NCBI GenBank assembly: GCA_040381475.1
Contig: JBEIHH010000054.1
Coordinates: forward strand, 1-21,250
Length of the DNA stretch: 21,250 nt
Direction of reading: 5' to 3'
Source of the DNA: JAIBBG01 sp040381475
Lineage (GTDB): Bacteria; Bacteroidota; Bacteroidia; Flavobacteriales_D; Sanyastnellaceae
Shown: positions 16,602 through 21,250 of the stretch, one piece after another
Layout of the letters: every line of letters begins with the position of its first letter
How positions within the stretch are numbered: the stretch's first letter is position 1
The notes under the pieces: generated by a model
Told to the model about the DNA's origin: nothing
Database searches by the model: none
What the model saw: only the letters and a program-made list of their open reading frames with translations
Program-made: the position numbers and the translations under genes

Positions 16602-17285
16602 CTAAATCTTGAGTGCCGACATACCGCCATCAACATGCAGAATTTGTCCAGTCATCCACCTCGAGTTATCTGTAAGAAGAAATTGGGCCATGTTGGCCAG
16701 ATCCACCGGCTTGCCGATTGATTTTAATGGATGACGTTGAGCTGATGCCGCCTGTTTTTCCGGAGTGTTGATAAGCCTATCGGCCATTGGAGTTTCTGTT
16801 AAGGAAGGTGCTATACAGTTGAACCTGATCGATGGCGCAAATTCCGCGGCCAGTGAACGCACCAGTCCTTCAATCGCGCCTTTACTCATGGCCACCGAGG
16901 CATGAAATGGCATACCCTGCTGCACAGCAACCGTGCTAAACATGACCACTGAACTACTCTCAGATTTTTTGAGAGCAGGCAAGAAATGTTGTATACTCTT
17001 CACTGCACCAAACACATTTACCTGAAAATCGTGATCAATATCTTCCCTTTTGAGCGATCTGAAAGGCTTCAGCTGAATGGTTCCCGGGAAATAGATCAAC
17101 CCGTCGAGCGGCGCATCGATGACAGGAAGTTCGTCTCGTGTTATATCGAGTGTAAAATGATCGCCAGGAAAATCAGCAATTTCACTTCTGGAAATTGAAT
17201 ACAAGTGATGACCTTCAGCGTGTAATTTGACTGCCAGATTTTTGGCTATCGCAGAAGAAGAACCTATGAGGAGAAATGATTTCAT
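16602..17285 (-). CDS. Atypical SDR-family protein lacking the catalytic Tyr
   Basis: A 227-residue Rossmann protein of the short-chain dehydrogenase/reductase family. The N-terminal KSFLLIGSSSAIAKNLA replaces the usual TGxxxGxG; the strand-4 region has LIYFPGT; N90 (FQVNVFGA) is the conserved Asn. In the active site, HASVAMSKGAIEGL aligns with the YxxSK motif, but Val131 stands where Tyr is normal, and Thr118 where Ser is normal; Lys135 remains. The C-terminal SLTETPMADR and WMTGQILHVDGG are typical. It may bind NAD(P) yet not do normal SDR chemistry. The ATG at 17285 starts the fold; the GTG at 17303 adds six residues. Confidence 0.88.
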   Translation of the reverse strand: MKSFLLIGSSSAIAKNLAVKLHAEGHHLYSISRSEIADFPGDHFTLDITRDELPVIDAPLDGLIYFPGTIQLKPFRSLKREDIDHDFQVNVFGAVKSIQHFLPALKKSESSSVVMFSTVAVQQGMPFHASVAMSKGAIEGLVRSLAAEFAPSIRFNCIAPSLTETPMADRLINTPEKQAASAQRHPLKSIGKPVDLANMAQFLLTDNSRWMTGQILHVDGGMSALKI

Positions 17286-17316
17286 GTATCGAAAACACTT
17301 CACCCAAAATTAAGTT

Positions 17317-17838
17317 TTAGATGCTGTTCACAATTTTGCTCACCTGCTTGATATCGTTCTTCAGAAATCCCTTGGTATCGTACTTTTTGGCTTCGTTCAG
17401 CAAGGTAATGGCCTCTCTTTTCTTCCGTTTATTGGCAGAGATAACTGCCAGGTTGAGATAAGCTGCAGCTTTGTCATGATCCAATCTGAGTCCATATTGC
17501 AATGCCTGCTTGAAGTTTTTTTCACTTTGTGACAAGCTTTTGTTTTGAATTTCCGATGAACCAACGAGAAAATAATAATACCCTTTCTGACTTTTCCAAA
17601 GGTGATCCGGATTGATTTTGTCCAGCCATTGTTTGGCCTGATCCATTTTCTGCTGGCGCATTTTGAAAAAAACCATTATCAGACGCATACTGCGCATAAC
17701 CACAAGCACGAGCAACGCAGTAACAAGTACCATGAATATACCCCAGCCCCAGTGGCCTGTGGCAAACAGGTAGACCGTATAAACAAGAGAAGCAAGAGCA
17801 ACTACTCCTTTGATGATGCGTGTATCAATCGATTTCAT
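17317..17838 (-). CDS. Small membrane-anchored TPR protein
   Basis: A 173-residue protein with two membrane segments (about 8-27 and 31-49), a short basic linker, and a TPR-like region from ~64 to 155 (AKQWLDKINPDHLW; YYYFLVGSSEIQNKSLSQSEKNFKQALQYG; DKAAAYLNLAVISANKRKKREAITLLNEAKKYD). Likely a scaffold on the inner membrane, partner unknown. It starts a two-gene minus-strand unit with the SDR (31-bp gap). Its -7 box faces that of the 17947 gene. Confidence 0.85.
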   Translation of the reverse strand: MKSIDTRIIKGVVALASLVYTVYLFATGHWGWGIFMVLVTALLVLVVMRSMRLIMVFFKMRQQKMDQAKQWLDKINPDHLWKSQKGYYYFLVGSSEIQNKSLSQSEKNFKQALQYGLRLDHDKAAAYLNLAVISANKRKKREAITLLNEAKKYDTKGFLKNDIKQVSKIVNSI

Positions 17839-17856
17839 CTTTTTTTAATTGGGCTG

Positions 17857-17864
17857 CAAAGCTA
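17857..17864 (-). promoter_or_regulatory. Bacteroidota -7 box (TAGCTTTG) for the TPR-SDR unit
   Basis: On the minus strand TAGCTTTG fits TAnnTTTG and lies 18 bases before the ATG at 17838. An A-rich stretch precedes the start codon, as is common in this phylum. Confidence 0.6.
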
Positions 17865-17914
17865 CGCTCAAAAATTCGGTTGTTGTGAAGGCGTTCTGAA
17901 GTCAAAAAAAGGCT

Positions 17915-17922
17915 TAGGTTTG
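17915..17922 (+). promoter_or_regulatory. Bacteroidota -7 box (TAGGTTTG) for the 17947 gene
   Basis: TAGGTTTG fits TAnnTTTG and lies 24 bases before the ATG at 17947. With the box at 17857-17864 it forms a compact divergent promoter pair whose -7 elements are only about 50 bp apart, so the two polymerases' footprints would overlap. Confidence 0.6.
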
Positions 17923-17946
17923 CAGTCCAATTTTTCAGCAAGGGTC

Positions 17947-18543
17947 ATGGCCAAAAAGCTCACCAACGTCAATATCTTCAAATTCAGGGTGATCGTAGAT
18001 ACAGAGGCGGACGTATTTCGTGATATCGAAATTGAAACAGACGCCACATTTGAAGAATTACACCGTTCTATTCTCGATGCATTCGACTTCGAGGAGGGCG
18101 AAATGGCCAGTTTTTACATGAGCAATGAAACATGGGAAAAAGGGCTGGAAATTCCTCTTATGGAAATGGGTTCTGATGCCCGGCTCAGCATGAAGTCAAC
18201 CAAACTGAGTGATCTTCTTAGCAAACCTTCCGACAAAGTTTTGTATGTGTACGATTTCATGCGGATGTGGATTTTTTACGTCGAGCTGATGGAGGTTAAA
18301 AAGGATAAGCCAAGCACCATCTACCCAAGAGTTGCTCTGGTATATGGTGACCCTCCGGCGCAAGACTCAAAGGAAATGGATTTGTTCGGTACCGAATTTT
18401 CTCAGGAAGAATTTACGGAAATTCATGGCGGTGGCGGCGGAGATGAAGGTGAAGAAGGAGAAGATGAAATGTTTGATGCGGACAATGAGTTTTTCGATGA
18501 GGACGAATTTAATGGTTCTTACACTGACAGAGAAGATATTTAA
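17947..18543 (+). CDS. IS1096 passenger TnpR / pRiA4b ORF-3-like protein
   Basis: A 198-residue protein similar to the pRiA4b ORF-3 family (PF07929), named from a plasmid ORF and from an IS1096 passenger gene. Matching parts are FKFRVIVDTEADVFRDIEI, ATFEELHRSILDAFDF and the YVYDFMRMWIFYVEL block. The C-terminal ~36 residues are strongly acidic, with GGGGGDEGEEGEDE and FFDEDEF. Function is unknown. Despite the name there is no transposase or terminal repeat here, so I treat it as a chromosomal gene. I placed the start at the ATG at 17947; the frame is open upstream to 17602 but that part lies antisense to the TPR gene and lacks family similarity. Confidence 0.87.
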   Translation: MAKKLTNVNIFKFRVIVDTEADVFRDIEIETDATFEELHRSILDAFDFEEGEMASFYMSNETWEKGLEIPLMEMGSDARLSMKSTKLSDLLSKPSDKVLYVYDFMRMWIFYVELMEVKKDKPSTIYPRVALVYGDPPAQDSKEMDLFGTEFSQEEFTEIHGGGGGDEGEEGEDEMFDADNEFFDEDEFNGSYTDREDI

Positions 18544-18592
18544 ACCAGATAATATCTCAATGCACCCGACACAGATGAAAGAAATTAGCCAA

Positions 18593-19084
18593 ATGAAAAA
18601 GACATTGTTTTTTTTAATCTCGCTGATTGTTTTTTCATCGTGTAAAACCGATAACAGGCAGATAACTGCGGATATGATCCATTTTCCTGATGAAGCAGGT
18701 CAGGCCGGTGATGATGTGCCGGTTATTGTTTTCGATTCGCTCTCAGCCAATTTTGGAACGATGGCAATAGGCGAAAAATTCACGCACTCCTTTAAATTCA
18801 AAAATGAAGGCAAGGCGCCACTGATTATTTCACAGGTCAATCCCAGCTGCGGTTGCACGGTTCCAAAGAACTGGCCACATGAGCCGCTGGCACCGGGAGA
18901 AAGTGGCGAAATAGTAGTTGAATTCAACAGCAAAGGCTCACCCGGTAAGATTGACAAGAATATTTCTGTGCTTACAAACTGTGTTCCCAAAGTGATAGAG
19001 TTGAAAATCGCCGGGATGGTATCGGGAGTTGAAACACAGGTTGAAAGCAAGAAACCGATAGAAATGGAATTCGAAACACGTTAA
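18593..19084 (+). CDS. DUF1573 lipoprotein
   Basis: A 163-residue lipoprotein: signal MKKTLFFLISLIVFSS, lipidated Cys17. The DUF1573 domain (~45-140) is a beta-sandwich with FGTMAIGEKFTHSFKFKNEGKAPLII, the marker VNPSCGCTVP (C86, C88), and PLAPGESGEIVVEFNSKG. Function unknown; the family is abundant in Bacteroidota and often sits beside yajC, as here (19-bp gap). The ATG at 18593 begins the lipoprotein signal; in-frame ATGs at 18560 and 18575 add a non-signal stretch, so I reject them. Confidence 0.9.
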   Translation: MKKTLFFLISLIVFSSCKTDNRQITADMIHFPDEAGQAGDDVPVIVFDSLSANFGTMAIGEKFTHSFKFKNEGKAPLIISQVNPSCGCTVPKNWPHEPLAPGESGEIVVEFNSKGSPGKIDKNISVLTNCVPKVIELKIAGMVSGVETQVESKKPIEMEFETR

Positions 19085-19103
19085 ATTCAATATAACAATC
19101 AAT

Positions 19104-19412
19104 ATGACAAGTTTATTACTACAGGCAGCACCTCAGGGTGGAAGTTCGATGGGTTCTCTGATCTTTATCGTAGGTTTTTTTGCCATTTTCTACTTTTTCA
19201 TGATCAGACCTCAGATGAAAAGAGCAAAAGAACAATGCAAGTTTCAGGAGGCGATCAAGGTTGGCGACAGAGTCGTAGCCATGGGTGGCATTCACGGTGA
19301 AGTGATCGAAATTGAAGACCGCACCGCTGTGATCAAACTCGATCAGGGCCGCATGCGCGTTGAAAAGGCCGGAATAACAGCTGAGCCTTCGGCTCCCGAC
19401 GCAGCAAAATAA
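19104..19412 (+). CDS. yajC: Preprotein translocase subunit YajC
   Basis: A 102-residue inner-membrane protein of the Sec holo-translocon, associating with SecDF. One membrane segment lies at ~17-34 (GSLIFIVGFFAIFYFFMI), followed by the conserved RPQMKRAKE, then a small beta domain with VGDRVVAMGGIHGEVIEIED typical of YajC. Its place right after DUF1573 is common in this phylum. No secD or secF is present in the window. Confidence 0.95.
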   Translation: MTSLLLQAAPQGGSSMGSLIFIVGFFAIFYFFMIRPQMKRAKEQCKFQEAIKVGDRVVAMGGIHGEVIEIEDRTAVIKLDQGRMRVEKAGITAEPSAPDAAK

Positions 19413-19440
19413 CCTGCGGAAAAGTTGCACATCCATTTCA

Positions 19441-19448
19441 TATTTTTG
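19441..19448 (+). promoter_or_regulatory. Bacteroidota -7 box (TATTTTTG) for the DUF4920 gene
   Basis: TATTTTTG fits TAnnTTTG and lies 16 bases before the ATG at 19465. A TTG at 19425-19427 has a 13-base spacer, shorter than usual for a -33 box. Confidence 0.5.
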
Positions 19449-19464
19449 TAGCAAACAGAACACA

Positions 19465-20064
19465 ATGAAAAAGATCATTTATTTTGCTTTTACAGCCATG
19501 TTGATGGGCGGTTGTGACCACTCACACGATAACAAAACAGCCAAAGAAAACGGGGCTTCTGCTCAGGAGTTTTATGGTGAAAAGTTTGACCTCGCCACGA
19601 CATCCATACCTGTAGGTTCATTGCAGGCAAGTCTGGAGGGAAAGGACTCAGCAGATGTGGTTATAGAGGGTGTCATTGATCAGACCTGCCCCAACGCAGG
19701 ATGCTGGCTCAGTCTGAAAAAGGACGACGGAACAGTACAAAGAATCACCACAGACCATGTGTTTTTTGTACCGCTGGAAGGCTGCGCAGGCTTGAAAGCA
19801 AAAGCAAAAGGAAAAGCGTATTATGATGAGATTTCTGTTGAAGATCAACAGCACTATGCCAGAGAAGAGGGTAAGTCTGAAGAAGAAATTGCTGCCATAA
19901 CTGAAACCAAAAAGATCCTTTCTTTTCTCGCTACCGGGGTTATGATTGAAGGTTATGTAGAACCGGAAGGCGGCGCCAAATCAGGTTCCTGCAACCACGA
20001 TCACGGTGACGGTAGTCATGACCATGATCACGATCATGAACATTCTGAAGGCGAAAAACACTAA
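19465..20064 (+). CDS. DUF4920 lipoprotein with His-rich tail
   Basis: A 199-residue lipoprotein: signal ending MGGC, lipidated Cys17. The central region (~35-165) matches DUF4920 by IEGVIDQTCPNAGCWLSL (C75, C80) and later LSFLATGVMIEGYV. Metal-binding sites are suggested by the mature N-terminus CDHSHD, Cys107, Cys176, and a tail from 177 to 193 made almost wholly of His, Asp and Gly (HDH runs). No function is assigned to the family that I know; metal handling in the periplasm is inferred. A strong terminator follows. Confidence 0.86.
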   Translation: MKKIIYFAFTAMLMGGCDHSHDNKTAKENGASAQEFYGEKFDLATTSIPVGSLQASLEGKDSADVVIEGVIDQTCPNAGCWLSLKKDDGTVQRITTDHVFFVPLEGCAGLKAKAKGKAYYDEISVEDQQHYAREEGKSEEEIAAITETKKILSFLATGVMIEGYVEPEGGAKSGSCNHDHGDGSHDHDHDHEHSEGEKH

Positions 20065-20078
20065 TTCATAATTCAAAT

Positions 20079-20108
20079 AACCCGGATGAATTTCCGGGTT
20101 CTTTTTTT
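20079..20108 (+). terminator. Rho-independent terminator after the DUF4920 gene
   Basis: AACCCGG (20079-20085) pairs with CCGGGTT (20094-20100), with an extra A-T pair and a six-base loop, and is followed by CTTTTTTT. It contains the ATG at 20086, which therefore is unlikely to start the response regulator. Confidence 0.92.
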
Positions 20109-20112
20109 CAAC

Positions 20113-20817
20113 GTGGACAAATACAGAATTCTTCTGGTTGAGGATGAGGAAAGCCTTGGCACTGCGCTTGCGATGAACCTGTCGCTGGAAGATTACCATG
20201 TCGTGCACGTCAAAGATGGTATGTCGGCATTGGAAAAATTCCGAACCCAGGCATTCGATCTGGCCATTCTGGATGTGATGTTGCCTCTGGTTGACGGTTT
20301 TGCGGTTTGTCAAACCATCCGGCTTGAGGGAAATACCACACCCATTCTTTTTCTTTCCGCAAAAGGCACAGGAAAAGACCGCATAGAAGGATTGCGTATC
20401 GGAGGAGACGATTATCTGGTCAAGCCATTTGATCTCGAAGAGTTGATTTTGCGTGTGAGTAAGCTTATCCGAAGAAAGGAACAGGCACAATCCACGCTTG
20501 CAGATCTTACCTCCTATTCTTTTGGTCCGAACATGGTCAATTTTCTCAATTTCACTATTCGTGATCACAACCGCGATGAACATGTTATTTCCAGGAAGGA
20601 AATCATGCTTCTCAAACTCCTAATTCAAAGGAAGAATGAGGTGGTAAGCCGCGAAGAAATTCTTGAAAAAATCTGGGGTTATGATGTATTCCCCAGCACC
20701 AGAACCATCGACAATTACATTCTTTCGTTCAGAAGATACTTCGAGGCGGATAGCAGAAATCCGGTATATTTCCACTCTGTTAGAGGTGTTGGCTACAGAT
20801 TCACCGACAGTCTTTAA
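20113..20817 (+). CDS. OmpR/PhoB-type response regulator (orphan)
   Basis: A 234-residue two-domain regulator. The receiver domain (~1-115) has KYRILLVEDEES, the phospho-accepting Asp in LAILDVMLP, the Ser of ILFLSAKG and the Lys of DYLVKPFD. A winged-helix DNA-binding domain follows (~140-232), with VISRKEIMLLKLLI, EVVSREEILEKIWG, STRTIDNYILSFRRYF and VRGVGYRF. I chose GTG at 20113 because the ATG at 20086 sits inside the preceding terminator hairpin and adds nine unrelated residues. No histidine kinase gene lies in the window on either side, so its sensor is unknown. Confidence 0.92.
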   Translation: MDKYRILLVEDEESLGTALAMNLSLEDYHVVHVKDGMSALEKFRTQAFDLAILDVMLPLVDGFAVCQTIRLEGNTTPILFLSAKGTGKDRIEGLRIGGDDYLVKPFDLEELILRVSKLIRRKEQAQSTLADLTSYSFGPNMVNFLNFTIRDHNRDEHVISRKEIMLLKLLIQRKNEVVSREEILEKIWGYDVFPSTRTIDNYILSFRRYFEADSRNPVYFHSVRGVGYRFTDSL

Positions 20818-20940
20818 GGTTTGTTGATTCATGAAAGAGGTTTTTGGAAGTAACTTTTAACAAATCCGGGTATCCAAATGGTATAATTCAGCAATAACAG
20901 CGTGATTTGCAGCGAGAATTACACCGATCTAACGCGCTAA

Positions 20941-20958
20941 TATTCAGTTGCTTGAATA
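20941..20958. promoter_or_regulatory. Inverted repeat in the right-end intergenic region
   Basis: TATTCA (20941-20946) and TGAATA (20953-20958) are perfect arms around a six-base loop. Located 37 bases before the structured segment at 20996, it could be an operator or part of an RNA fold. Confidence 0.4.
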
Positions 20959-20995
20959 ACAAAACTTAACTTTCTCTTAAAATAGGTTCAAAAAA

Positions 20996-21117
20996 GTGGC
21001 AACCATGAAAAGTACCGTTCGTCTTATTTACGGTTGCGCAGTTATTCCAGAACTGCGTTGGTTTCAAAATTTTCCTTGCAGGTTTACAGAAAGGGGTTCG
21101 ACGTGAATCCCTTTTTT
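20996..21117 (+). ncRNA. Possible small structured RNA in the ~430-bp gene-free right end
   Basis: After the response regulator no convincing gene is visible to the window end. This segment has three hairpins in order: GCAACC (20999-21004) with GGTTGC (21032-21037); CGCAGTT (21037-21043) with AACTGCG (21051-21057) around a seven-base loop; and a strong terminator at 21090-21117. A terminator here needs a transcript to stop. A 33-codon frame from ATG 21005 to 21106 runs through it, but the product has no family features. The upstream TAGGTTCA (20983-20990) is only a poor -7 match. I do not recognise a known RNA family. Confidence 0.35.
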
Positions 21118-21118
21118 G
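21090..21118 (+). terminator. Rho-independent terminator in the right-end intergenic region
   Basis: AAAGGG-G-TTC (21090-21099) pairs with GAA-T-CCCTTT (21105-21114) around GACGT, followed by more T bases. It is about 270 bp after the response regulator stop, so it may end a separate short transcript. Confidence 0.85.
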
Positions 21119-21250
21119 TTATGCCATCATTTGGGTAAAAAAAAGGATCAGGATCAAAAGTTGTGGACTTGGAAAAAATCACGCATAAATTTTTGTAAGT
21201 CTGAAGAGGAAAAATTCTGTGTTGGTTACACCCCTAAACTGAGATCTGAA

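Noticed and set aside
17947..18543. Mobile element suggested by the IS1096 passenger name
   Set aside because: No transposase, terminal inverted repeats or target duplication is visible; the family is common in chromosomes.
19981..20583. Minus-strand 200-residue frame
   Set aside because: It is antisense to the DUF4920 tail and the response regulator; its Val/Met-rich end is just the complement of the His-rich codons.
21005..21106. 33-codon frame in the right intergenic region
   Set aside because: It runs into the terminator stem, has no promoter or signal, and no family features, so I do not call it a gene.
21093..21111. tRNA T-arm-like GGGTTCGA sequence
   Set aside because: No anticodon arm, acceptor stem or CCA fits around it, and the stem with the T tract is a terminator.

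Overview
The window looks like chromosomal DNA of a member of the Bacteroidota, probably near the Flavobacteriales, Sphingobacteriales or Saprospirales; I cannot place it more precisely. The evidence is a type IX secretion C-terminal sorting domain, several families found mainly in this phylum (DUF3810, DUF4920, DUF1573 next to yajC, a ~1000-residue ABCG-like half transporter, a SiaC/DUF1987 protein), and repeated TAnnTTTG -7 boxes upstream of genes. Coding density is high and most gene borders are tight: TGATG or TAGTG joints, or short convergent overlaps.

Layout. 1-1320: the 3' part of a gene whose product has a heptapeptide tandem array followed by two SPOR-like domains, closed by a strong terminator. 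1456-2927: apaG and a DUF3810 membrane protein with a zinc-protease motif. 5623-2914 (minus strand): a probable operon of an exported protein, an ECF sigma factor and a one-TM anti-sigma factor. 7858-5694 (minus): a beta-helix lipoprotein coupled to a CoA-pyrophosphatase-like NUDIX hydrolase. 7859-8092: a divergent control region rich in inverted and direct repeats. 8093-9405: a two-gene unit for an unrecognised lipoprotein and a small secreted protein. 9475-12558: the ABCG-like transporter. 12967-12593 (minus): a SiaC-like protein. 13104-14614: a methyltransferase coupled to a ZIP metal transporter. 16520-14607 (minus): a secreted CocE/NonD hydrolase with a T9SS tail. 17838-16602 (minus): a TPR membrane protein and an atypical SDR. 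17947-20817: an IS1096-passenger/pRiA4b-like protein, a DUF1573 lipoprotein, YajC, a DUF4920 lipoprotein and an OmpR-type response regulator. 20818-21250: no convincing gene, but inverted repeats and a strong terminator that could mark a small RNA.

Themes. Much of the window concerns the cell envelope: lipoproteins, SPOR domains, YajC, an exporter, a T9SS cargo and sigma/anti-sigma signalling. Two regulators stand without their usual partners: the response regulator lacks an adjacent histidine kinase, and the SiaC-like protein lacks SiaA/B/D. I found no phage, insertion sequence, CRISPR array, rRNA or tRNA. I do not see a clearly new multi-gene system. The best leads are the repeat-SPOR protein, the exported-protein/sigma/anti-sigma operon, the unrecognised pair at 8093-9405, the SDR lacking its catalytic tyrosine, and the structured intergenic region at the right end.
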